From IMG/VR virus record IMGVR_UViG_3300032020_000038, positions 1 through 27,582 of that record: 27,582 bases of DNA. One strand, 5' to 3'. The notes beneath the pieces are model-generated. The model was not told where the DNA came from, did no database searches, and worked only from the letters and a program-made list of their open reading frames with translations. The stretch is from a virus. This document shows positions 21,097 through 26,625 of this stretch, one piece after another. The position numbers and the translations under genes were made by a program. Every line of letters begins with the position of its first letter. The stretch's first letter is position 1.

Positions 21097-21578
21097 TTCT
21101 GTTTTCTGAGTTCGTTGTCCGGGCAACTGTAGCAGGTGATGGCTGAGATCCAAGCACGGCCATGTTTGCGGCAGTATACTTTGCCTTCGTTTGTAACGCC
21201 GGCAAGGTGCACATAGCAGAGGACCCGAACCGGACTGGGCGCCTGAGGGTCCATGTAAGGCGTTAAAGGAAGCTGAGGGTTGCCCAGACGATGTCGATGT
21301 ACATATTCGATTACTGCTTTTTCACCGAGATGGCTGAGAGTCAGACCTTCAGCTCTGGCGACTCGCTTGAAATCCTCCCAGAGTTGAGGAAAAACTCGAA
21401 CAGAGACTTTCTGTCCAAATAGAATGATGCTGGTTACGAAGCTTCTTGTTTGTTGTTTGTTGTTTGTTGTTGTTGTTGTTGTTGTTGTAGTACTACATGT
21501 AGTACTACACTTTTCTTTTCTTTTCTTCTTTTCTTCTGCAGCTGTGGTCTGCGAGGCTTCAGCCAAAATAACGTTCAC
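21081..21578 (-). CDS. RHH-type protein with Thr-rich linker and C-terminal zinc-binding motif
   Basis: The central part KVSVRVFPQLWEDFKRVARA, then LTLSHLGEKAVIEYVHRH, has the strand-helix-helix plan of RHH proteins. The C-terminus carries CYVHLAGVTNEGKVYCRKHG and CYSC, a likely Cys/His zinc site. The first 50 residues are low in complexity: a lysine-rich stretch and about nine threonines coded by an ACA repeat. The start GTG 21578 overlaps the stop of the 33-aa gene (GTGA). The linker length probably varies between relatives because of the triplet repeat. It is followed by one of the three repeated junction elements. Confidence 0.65.
   Translation of the reverse strand: MNVILAEASQTTAAEEKKKRKEKCSTTCSTTTTTTTTTNNKQQTRSFVTSIILFGQKVSVRVFPQLWEDFKRVARAEGLTLSHLGEKAVIEYVHRHRLGNPQLPLTPYMDPQAPSPVRVLCYVHLAGVTNEGKVYCRKHGRAWISAITCYSCPDNELRKQKGAYS
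21442..21508. repeat. Triplet repeat tract ending in a 22-bp perfect palindrome
   Basis: TTG/TTTG units run from 21442 to about 21486, followed by a perfect 22-bp palindrome (21487-21508) built from GTAGTACTAC, centred on ATGT. Both lie in the coding sequence of the RHH-zinc protein and code its Thr-rich linker on the other strand. The tract is prone to slippage; three-base steps would keep the frame. The palindrome could be an operator or chance within a repeat. Confidence 0.7.
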
Positions 21579-21676
21579 TTCCACAGCGTTAAGATGATCG
21601 TGAGCACTCCGCAAACCAAGCCAATGATCGAAAGTGCGAGGGTAAGGATATCCCACTTATCATCCAAATCTGTCAC
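21575..21676 (-). CDS. 33-aa single-span membrane peptide
   Basis: The frame starts GTG overlapping the previous stop (GTGA) and ends overlapping the next GTG in the same way. The product is VTDLDDKWDILTLALSIIGL with a tail VCGVLTIILTLWK: an acidic head, one clean membrane helix of about 22 residues and a basic end. No family is recognised. The double overlap and the classic small-membrane-protein design make it likely to be real. Confidence 0.62.
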   Translation of the reverse strand: MTDLDDKWDILTLALSIIGLVCGVLTIILTLWK

Positions 21677-22335
21677 CTTTCAGGAATGTGAACCGAAAGG
21701 AATGTGATTTTGGTCCGCTTTTCCTTGAGTTGCTTGATGGTCTCTTTCAAAGCGGCGTTCCGATTGTGGAGTTTTCTTATCTCTTTGCAGTTTTCGATTT
21801 GCATCTGTTCGAGGCGCATACCGCTCAGGTCCATGACGTTCACGCCTTCAGTCAGCTCAAGCGTCTCCGTGAAAACCCATTTCTCAAGCTCTGGAATCAC
21901 GATCTCCAGGTATTCGTCAAGTTTCTCGTAAACGGACCGCATGAACGCGCTTTTATCAGCCTTAGCCAGGCCTCGAGCTGCAAGCTGAATATCCTTGAGG
22001 TCCTTCCTGCCTCTACAAACCTTCATGATAGCGTAACGCATGCCAGGCTCAAACTTGACTTTCTCGCCAAGAGCCACGTTCACGAGTCCTTCAACGAATT
22101 GCCAATCCGCCCTGGGTTTGTAATAAGGCATAAGCGAATTATACGTGGTAAACCCGCCTTCGCCACGCTTGGTTTTGAAGGCGATTGCGCGGAGCCCGGA
22201 ACGGCTGATTAAGGCCTCGAGGGCGGTTGTTTTACCGCTAAGTTGAGTCATGCCAAAGATGGCCAGGTGATGCAGTGACAGATAGACTGGTTCGCCTGTG
22301 GGCACGTAGAAGCCGAGGAGAATCTTCTCAGACAT
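21673..22335 (-). CDS. HerA/FtsK-like P-loop ATPase, short form
   Basis: The Walker A motif GMTQLSGKTT (residues 28-37) with LEALISRSGLRAIAFKTKRG is the pattern of HerA/FtsK-type DNA-pumping ATPases. A Walker B-like VNVMDLSGM lies near residues 165-173. After that, the sensor and arginine-finger region expected in full-length members is absent, and the chain ends in a coiled coil (NAALKETIKQLKEKRTKI). At 220 aa it is roughly half the usual size. It may be a shortened relative that acts with host DNA machinery. The ATG follows one of the repeated junction elements. Confidence 0.7.
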   Translation of the reverse strand: MSEKILLGFYVPTGEPVYLSLHHLAIFGMTQLSGKTTALEALISRSGLRAIAFKTKRGEGGFTTYNSLMPYYKPRADWQFVEGLVNVALGEKVKFEPGMRYAIMKVCRGRKDLKDIQLAARGLAKADKSAFMRSVYEKLDEYLEIVIPELEKWVFTETLELTEGVNVMDLSGMRLEQMQIENCKEIRKLHNRNAALKETIKQLKEKRTKITFLSVHIPER

Positions 22336-22353
22336 TTACTACGAGGGCCCTCC
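22336..22353 (-). promoter_or_regulatory. Gene-junction element, copy 2
   Basis: GGAGGGCCCTCGTAGTAA leads into the ATG of the P-loop ATPase. GAGGGCCCTC inside it is a perfect 10-bp palindrome, so the binding site GGAGG could pair with the CCTC behind it. The TAG is the stop of the 26-aa gene. Confidence 0.6.
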
Positions 22354-22419
22354 CCAACTGAGCAGAAAACTTCGAGCATACGCAATGAGCTTCCGCAGAA
22401 ACTTGCCAATTCTCGTCAT
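22339..22419 (-). CDS. 26-aa basic peptide
   Basis: The frame MTRIGKFLRKLIAYARSFLL ends SWGGPS and sits exactly between two copies of the repeated junction element. It starts 2 bases after one stop and its own stop lies 3 bases before the ATPase ATG. The sequence is an amphipathic, basic helix, which could bind membranes or nucleic acid. GGAGG upstream gives a good start. Reality is supported by packing and signals; function is unknown. Confidence 0.52.
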   Translation of the reverse strand: MTRIGKFLRKLIAYARSFLLSWGGPS

Positions 22420-22436
22420 TACTACGAGGATCCTCC
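22420..22436 (-). promoter_or_regulatory. Gene-junction element, copy 3
   Basis: GGAGGATCCTCGTAGTA leads into the ATG of the 26-aa gene. GAGGATCCTC is again a perfect 10-bp palindrome covering the binding site. The TAG is the stop of the 30-aa gene. Confidence 0.6.
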
Positions 22437-22514
22437 TATCTGCAGGGCGGTGGCTGCCGCAGGCGCATGTTTAACCTGCGGAGTTGGGCCATCGTTTTTG
22501 GCAGCCTCTTTCAC
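22422..22514 (-). CDS. 30-aa small protein
   Basis: The GTG start lies 2 bases after the previous stop with GGTGG about 6 bases upstream. The product VKEAAKNDGPTPQVKHAPAA ends LQIGGSS and is unstructured and Ala/Pro-rich. It may be a linker-like remnant. Its stop is the TAG inside the junction CTCGTAGTAATG. Confidence 0.42.
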   Translation of the reverse strand: MKEAAKNDGPTPQVKHAPAAATALQIGGSS

Positions 22515-22516
22515 GT

Positions 22517-22951
22517 TCAGCCACCACCCTTTTTGGTTTCAATTGGCGTGCGGCTGATGAAAAGAGTTGGATTTCCGTCTTTTGGACCTGAAAACTTGTA
22601 CTCGAATTCACCGATGACTACTTTGCCTTCTTCGCTATGCCTAATCACTTCTGCAAGCTGCTCAGTCTTGTCAGTGAACACCCAACCTGCCCTGTGGCCT
22701 TCCTTGTAGAGTCTCCACGGCAATCCATCAAGAGTTTTAGGGTCTAATTGTGGCGCCGGTGCCGCTGCGGATGGTTTTTGATTCAGCCAGCCGTGGATTG
22801 CGTCAAGACCCCTTTTTCTGGCGTCTTCAAACTCGTCAGTTGTGGTACCATACGGAAATTCAAACTCGATTTCGTAGGCTTCTGAACCGTCTGGTTTTCC
22901 AGCCTTCACGATAAGCCGGTTGATGTACGATTTGGGTTTCTCTTTGCTCAT
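22517..22951 (-). CDS. Early-operon protein of unknown function (144 aa)
   Basis: The first 60 residues form a beta-alpha unit (SYINRLIVKAGKPDGSEAYE, then FEFPYGTTTDEFEDARKRGL), a proline- and alanine-rich linker follows (QKPSAAAPAPQLDPKT), and the last 60 residues are another small domain (LPWRLYKEGHRAGWVF). No family is recognised. GGAGGTG before the ATG is strong, and the start overlaps the previous stop as ATGA. The two-domain, linker-joined plan suggests a binding protein. Confidence 0.65.
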   Translation of the reverse strand: MSKEKPKSYINRLIVKAGKPDGSEAYEIEFEFPYGTTTDEFEDARKRGLDAIHGWLNQKPSAAAPAPQLDPKTLDGLPWRLYKEGHRAGWVFTDKTEQLAEVIRHSEEGKVVIGEFEYKFSGPKDGNPTLFISRTPIETKKGGG

Positions 22952-23190
22952 GCGTACACCTCCAAACTCTCTTCTTCAGCTTCTTCCAGCTCCGGATCAG
23001 CTGGATCCTCTGCCACGGCTTCCTCTTTTCTGGGCTCTTCGCCGAAACTGCACACGACGTACATGCGCGTTCCCCGATACGTGAAGTGCCTGAAAGACAT
23101 GCAGGGCGGGTCTTGGCACTCTGCTTTCACGTCGACTTGTTTCTGGTCCCTTGGGCACTGAACCAGGACCTGTGTAGTTAGGACTGGCAT
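22948..23190 (-). CDS. Small Cys-containing protein with acidic tail
   Basis: The first half has four cysteines (VQCPRDQKQVDVKAEC, DPPCMSF and VVCSF), a possible zinc site, and the second half is almost purely acidic (PADPELEEAEEESLEVYA). At 80 aa it resembles small adaptor or DNA-mimic proteins, but the acidic run alone does not prove that. It overlaps the neighbouring genes at both ends (13 and 4 bases) in the early operon. Confidence 0.6.
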   Translation of the reverse strand: MPVLTTQVLVQCPRDQKQVDVKAECQDPPCMSFRHFTYRGTRMYVVCSFGEEPRKEEAVAEDPADPELEEAEEESLEVYA

Positions 23191-23660
23191 GTTTGCACCA
23201 CCCCGCGCTTTGCAACATTGAATTCACTGGCTGATTTCCACAGCCGTTTACTTCTCGCTTCTATACGTCTTGCCAACTTTTGTCCAAAGTCAGGACTTAC
23301 TTCAAGCAGCCGCATCACAACTTTCAGGACAACTTCTTCAGTTTCGGGTTTGGGTCTGGTCCAACCTCGCCCCAATAGCTTCTGCGTTAATTCATCGCTG
23401 TGGACAAAAGCGTCAACCAGGTCGCAGACGTCGTTTTCCGTTAAGAAAATAATCGGCTCTCCAAAATCAAGGTCTGCTTGGCTTGGCTGCAGCACCAGGC
23501 CTACGCCGTAACCATCGATGGGGCGGTCAACTCGATAGGCTGCTGGAACTTGGCTGACTGGAAAACCTGTGAAGCTGCCATAATTGCGGTGCAGAATGGC
23601 GCCAGCTGTGTCAAACACCTGGTTCTTGCGCAGGATGATGACCACCGCTGACGGCTTCAC
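23178..23660 (-). CDS. Early-operon protein of unknown function (160 aa)
   Basis: The start is GTG 23660 with GGAG 10 bases before it. The N-terminal half is mixed alpha/beta (PSAVVIILRKNQVFDTAGAI, then DGYGVGLVLQPSQADLDF), followed by a helical half (NDVCDLVDAFVHSDELTQKL and LKVVMRLLEVSPDFGQKLAR). No catalytic motif stands out and I do not recognise it. Confidence 0.62.
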   Translation of the reverse strand: MKPSAVVIILRKNQVFDTAGAILHRNYGSFTGFPVSQVPAAYRVDRPIDGYGVGLVLQPSQADLDFGEPIIFLTENDVCDLVDAFVHSDELTQKLLGRGWTRPKPETEEVVLKVVMRLLEVSPDFGQKLARRIEARSKRLWKSASEFNVAKRGVVQTCQS

Positions 23661-23683
23661 GTTGGGCTGCTCCTCGATTCCTT

Positions 23684-24115
23684 TCAGGTCTGCAGCGTTT
23701 TCTTCAGCTGCTTTGCCTTGGCTTCAGCGAAAACTTCGGCAACAGTCGCAGAGACCCTTTTTCGGATCTCCTGGGTGATGTCGGTTCTGTCTTCGACGCA
23801 GAGCCTTGTGAACGCTTTGGGAATAGGCACGGTGATGAAGTGGCTTTCTGATCCGGGTCTGAGGTTGCAGATTTGGCAGCGCTGGTTCGGTGCCACGTGG
23901 ATTGTCAACGCTTGCTGCACGGTTTGCCCGGGCTCGAGCTTGATGACTTCGTTGAGGTTGAAGCAGCGGCGCACAACGTGGTGTCCTGCGGTGCGGTGCT
24001 CCACTTCAACTTGATCATGTTCTTTGTCGAGTTCTCGGACGCGCAATGGACCTCTTTGGGCAACGCGTGGGCGAAGAACAACAACTTGGTCGCCTGGCTG
24101 CAGATCCGATGTCAT
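23684..24115 (-). CDS. Cys-containing protein with an SH3-like beta start
   Basis: The start ATG 24115 overlaps the previous stop (ATGA); the frame is open further upstream but overlaps the winged-helix gene. The product opens with a small beta domain (LQPGDQVVVLRPRVAQRGPL, then VEVEHRTAGHHVVRRCF), followed by a Cys pair with nearby His (RCQICNLRPGSESHF) and a long C-terminal helix (RVSATVAEVFAEAKAKQLKK). The first part could bind nucleic acid. The family is not known to me. Confidence 0.62.
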   Translation of the reverse strand: MTSDLQPGDQVVVLRPRVAQRGPLRVRELDKEHDQVEVEHRTAGHHVVRRCFNLNEVIKLEPGQTVQQALTIHVAPNQRCQICNLRPGSESHFITVPIPKAFTRLCVEDRTDITQEIRKRVSATVAEVFAEAKAKQLKKTLQT

Positions 24116-24384
24116 TGCTGGGGCGCCTCCTGCTTGACGTCGACGCCCTCGAGCTCCTTGATCCGCTTGAGAAAATCGAGCGTCTGTGGCTCGAGTTTGG
24201 CTTTCCAAGTTCGGATGCTGCGAGGTATGCGAAGTCGCTTTATGAAGCCGGCAGTTGAAAGCGTGACGAGAACAAGCTCAAGTTGGGTCCCGTTGAGGTT
24301 GCGGGCCGTTGCAAACCTGATTTGCCCAAACTTATGATATTCTCCGTCACTGAGAGTGTCCAGGACGTCGTCGAAGACTCGCAT
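24112..24384 (-). CDS. Winged-helix DNA-binding protein
   Basis: The order helix, helix-turn-helix, wing is plain: MRVFDDVLDTLSDGEYHKFG, then GTQLELVLVTLSTAGFIKRL and a basic wing (RIPRSIRTWKAKL). The end is acidic and helical. The gene lies 3 bases after the previous stop and overlaps the next start. It is probably a regulator of early or late genes. Confidence 0.7.
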   Translation of the reverse strand: MRVFDDVLDTLSDGEYHKFGQIRFATARNLNGTQLELVLVTLSTAGFIKRLRIPRSIRTWKAKLEPQTLDFLKRIKELEGVDVKQEAPQQ

Positions 24385-24387
24385 GTT

Positions 24388-24759
24388 TTAGGCCTCTTGG
24401 AGCAGTTCTTGTCCGGCGCGGCGCAAACTGGCTATTTTGGCTTCGATCTGTGTGAGTGCCGGCCCCGAAAGAGGTGAAAGTCGCGCAGAATCCATGCCTT
24501 GTGGATCCAGGTACGCAGGGTTGACTGCGTCTCGAGGGCCCGATTCCTCCAGAACAAGTTCAAACCAGCTCTGCCCACGCGAGGACACGTATTTGCCGCC
24601 AAGGCGCCGGAAGACCCGTTTCACGGCGCTGAACGAGAGATCGCTTAAGGGCTTCTTTGGCGTGGCCGTGATGAATCGGCCTTGCTGCTTCCACGTTAGC
24701 ATGTCCACGTAGTACGGGTTGACGTCGCGGACCCGAGCCATGACGCCAGCAAGATCCAT
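24388..24759 (-). CDS. Early-operon protein of unknown function (123 aa)
   Basis: The first 70 residues are basic and mixed alpha/beta (VNPYYVDMLTWKQQGRFITA, then SFSAVKRVFRRLGGKYVSSR), perhaps nucleic-acid binding. The last 30 form a helix (PALTQIEAKIASLRRAGQEL). The ATG lies 2 bases after the RHH gene stop, so the two are coupled. No family is recognised. Confidence 0.62.
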   Translation of the reverse strand: MDLAGVMARVRDVNPYYVDMLTWKQQGRFITATPKKPLSDLSFSAVKRVFRRLGGKYVSSRGQSWFELVLEESGPRDAVNPAYLDPQGMDSARLSPLSGPALTQIEAKIASLRRAGQELLQEA

Positions 24760-24761
24760 GA

Positions 24762-24911
24762 CTAAGCCCCCTTCTCTTCCAAGAGACGCCTTATCGCGTC
24801 TCGGACAAAATCCGCCCGGTTCTGGTATCCGCCCTTCTTCACGACTTGGTCGATTTTTATTGCCAAATCAATTGGAATGCTCACTGTTGTGTAGTCGCGT
24901 TCTTCTGCCAT
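24762..24911 (-). CDS. 49-aa ribbon-helix-helix regulator, first gene of the early operon
   Basis: The product MAEERDYTTVSIPIDLAIKI continues DQVVKKGGYQNRADFVRDAI, a textbook RHH (CopG/NikR-type) domain and nothing else. The strand YTTVSIP and the motif GYQNRxD are nearly identical to the divergent gene at 25011, so they are paralogues. ATG 24911 lies about 26 bp from a TATA-like CTTTAAT, which suggests leaderless translation; ATG 24923 is a possible longer start. As the first gene it probably controls its own promoter. Confidence 0.85.
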   Translation of the reverse strand: MAEERDYTTVSIPIDLAIKIDQVVKKGGYQNRADFVRDAIRRLLEEKGA

Positions 24912-25010
24912 TCGACTACCCATTATATTACATTAAAGCACATGTAAGTTAATTATAGAACGATCTTCCACAACGCTTTTAAGCTTTTCCATGAGTGGTA
25001 ATTATCGGTA
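24912..25010. promoter_or_regulatory. Divergent promoter between two RHH genes
   Basis: Leftward, CTTTAAT (24932-24938) is about 26 bp from the RHH ATG at 24911. Rightward, CTTTTAAG (24976-24983) is about 30 bp from ATG 25011. An inverted repeat TTACAT-N8-ATGTAA (24928-24947) covers the leftward TATA box, and GGTAAT repeats lie just before the rightward start. Autoregulation by the RHH proteins would fit; only the sites are seen. Confidence 0.6.
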
Positions 25011-25418
25011 ATGGAGATGGCAGAAAGTAAAAGGTCGAAAAGAGACTACACGACCGTCTCCATCCCCATGAACCTCATACAGCGAATTGACGACGCCGTG
25101 AAAAGCGACAGATTCGGCTATCAAAATAGAAGCGACCTGATTCTGGAAGCCATAAGGACGCGATTGAGAGAGCTGGGCATGCTCGAAGAAAAGGCACCTG
25201 AACCTACGCTGGAGCATTTCAACTTAAATGAGAATGGTGTGCTGGTTTTGGACCGTAGTTTGGAGCCGCCGCACGGCAAGGTCGTCACAGTGTACTTCAA
25301 GCAGGGCACAATATTCTGTGGAGAAGATGAAACAGACAGCTGCAAGCACGTCGACTTTGCCCTGCAAATCCCTGACGTGCAGAAGACCCTGCGTAAGAAA
25401 GGCTGGAAACCAAAGTGA
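25011..25418 (+). CDS. RHH regulator with C-terminal domain
   Basis: After a basic N-terminus (MEMAESKRSKRDYTTVSIPM) the RHH unit continues with LIQRIDDAVKSDRFGYQNRS and DLILEAIRTRLREL. A second part of about 75 residues has beta strands (NENGVLVLDRSLEPPHGKVV, then VYFKQGTIFCGEDETDSCKH) with two Cys and a His that could bind metal, as in ligand-sensing regulators. It is transcribed away from its paralogue at 24762-24911. ATG 25011 fits a leaderless start; ATG 25017 is possible. Confidence 0.82.
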   Translation: MEMAESKRSKRDYTTVSIPMNLIQRIDDAVKSDRFGYQNRSDLILEAIRTRLRELGMLEEKAPEPTLEHFNLNENGVLVLDRSLEPPHGKVVTVYFKQGTIFCGEDETDSCKHVDFALQIPDVQKTLRKKGWKPK

Positions 25419-25636
25419 GCGCATTCGCCAAACGAGGAGCCCGGTACTTCCTCATAATGGGAGTAATCATAATTCTGGCAACATTCTACCAAATGTCTCA
25501 GATACCATGGAATGACCTTCAAAGACTGGGAGTGGGCTGGTTGGGACAACACCTTGCCCTTGGGTTCATCATTCAACTATCAATCGGACTGACAGAGATC
25601 GCTGTAGCATGGCTCGTAGGAAAACACCTTGAGTGA
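25415..25636 (+). CDS. Two-helix membrane protein
   Basis: The GTG start overlaps the regulator stop (GTGA). The 73-aa product has two membrane segments, YFLIMGVIIILATFYQM and ALGFIIQLSIGLTEIAVAWL, with a polar loop between them. No family is recognised. Coupling to the regulator gene suggests linked expression, perhaps as an exclusion or holin-like protein. Confidence 0.65.
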   Translation: MSAFAKRGARYFLIMGVIIILATFYQMSQIPWNDLQRLGVGWLGQHLALGFIIQLSIGLTEIAVAWLVGKHLE

Positions 25637-25871
25637 ACAACCCGCAAGAAAACCGGAAGCCGAAATGAAGGAAATAAGCTTCGCTAAGGCCACTTGCCGC
25701 TGCGGTCACTTTAATTTGATCGCTGCCGAAAAGCCGTGGACTGTTGAGCAGCCCATACGTTGCGAAAAATGTGGCAGAATTGTCGTGCAGAAGGAAAAGA
25801 ACACGTTGAAAAAATGGGGAGATAGAATAGCAGCTGCTGTTTCTCGTCATCTCCGGCCAAGGACGGCTTGA
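25629..25871 (+). CDS. Zinc-ribbon protein
   Basis: The pairs CRCG and CEKCG (ATCRCGHFNLIAAEKPW, then RCEKCGRIVVQKEK) form a zinc ribbon, followed by a basic helix (LKKWGDRIAAAVSRHLRP). TTG 25629 overlaps the previous gene; ATG 25665 with GGAAG upstream is an equal or better start and gives 68 aa. The last 25 bases overlap the end of the opposing gene. Confidence 0.65.
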   Translation: MSEQPARKPEAEMKEISFAKATCRCGHFNLIAAEKPWTVEQPIRCEKCGRIVVQKEKNTLKKWGDRIAAAVSRHLRPRTA

Positions 25872-26059
25872 AACGCAGGCCCTAAATTGAAGAGTTCCTT
25901 GAGCTCGTCGCCGTTCTTGTTTTCAACGTCGATTCTCAGCCAGTCAACAACAAAATACTCAAGCCACTTCACCGGATCCCCGTATATTCTGGTCACATAG
26001 TCCACAACAGCCCTCGGCAGCCGCAAGGTCAACGCTTCGTACTCGATTTGTTTTCCCAT
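25847..26059 (-). CDS. Small RHH-like protein
   Basis: The start GKQIEYEALTLRLPRAVVDY with a following helix (DPVKWLEYFVVDWLRIDVEN) fits a beta-strand/helix/helix DNA-binding domain, here in 70 aa. It is a single leftward gene with its own TATA-like GCTATATTG about 30-40 bp upstream, and it converges on the zinc-ribbon gene. An antitoxin or a local repressor is possible; no toxin partner is adjacent. Confidence 0.65.
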   Translation of the reverse strand: MGKQIEYEALTLRLPRAVVDYVTRIYGDPVKWLEYFVVDWLRIDVENKNGDELKELFNLGPAFQAVLGRR

Positions 26060-26156
26060 CTTTCGCAGCCTTCTTGAATCGGCAAATCAATATAGCAGCC
26101 CGGGATGGAAAAACTAAAAAGAACGGTCAGCTGAGGTCTCTCCATCTCACCTTTGT

Positions 26157-26180
26157 GAAAGGCTGGAAACCAAAATAGAA
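26157..26180 (+). pseudogene. Remnant of the 3' end of a second RHH regulator gene
   Basis: GAAAGGCTGGAAACCAAA occurs here and at 25397-25414, where it codes the last residues KGWKPK of the regulator. In both places a stop follows at once and a GTG-started membrane-protein gene comes next. The rest of the regulator is absent here. This looks like the scar of a duplication or exchange. The remaining intergenic DNA (26060-26200) shows a weak TATA-like stretch near 26108-26120. Confidence 0.6.
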
Positions 26181-26200
26181 AAACGGAAGGAGGTTTCATC

Positions 26201-26593
26201 GTGACCAGATGGGAACTTGCAAATTGGATAATCTATTTGTCGCTCGTCTTGATGCCTTTTCTCATGATTTATGGGCAGCGAGTATCCTGGAACACGCAGA
26301 TTGAGACATCATTCATGAGTGGTATGATGACTGCTTCAGGGATTTTTTTCGCCCTCATAACATCTTTCACTGTCACACAGAGGAAAGCACCACTGCCCGG
26401 ATCTCTTGTCATAACGTTGTTTTTCGACGGAGCACTACTTTTTTCGGCGGGAGTAGCAGTATTCAATTCAGCGATCAATCGAACTTCTCAACTCTCAACT
26501 TTGGCCTTGATAACAGCAAGTTTCAACGTTAATGGTTGGACCGCATTAGGAATGCTCCTACTACGCGTCTTTGAGAAACCTCAGCCATCTTAA
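26201..26593 (+). CDS. Four-helix membrane protein
   Basis: The start is GTG behind a near-perfect GGAAGGAGG. Hydrophobic segments are NWIIYLSLVLMPFLMIYG, MMTASGIFFALITSFTV, LVITLFFDGALLFSAGVAVF and TLALITASFNVNGWTALGML. The family is not recognised. It is the last rightward gene before the integrase. As a membrane protein with its own strong binding site in the accessory arm it could act in exclusion of other viruses; that is a guess. Confidence 0.68.
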   Translation: MTRWELANWIIYLSLVLMPFLMIYGQRVSWNTQIETSFMSGMMTASGIFFALITSFTVTQRKAPLPGSLVITLFFDGALLFSAGVAVFNSAINRTSQLSTLALITASFNVNGWTALGMLLLRVFEKPQPS

Positions 26594-26625
26594 ATTCGAG
26601 GTCCAATGAGAAGAAAAAGAGCGGG

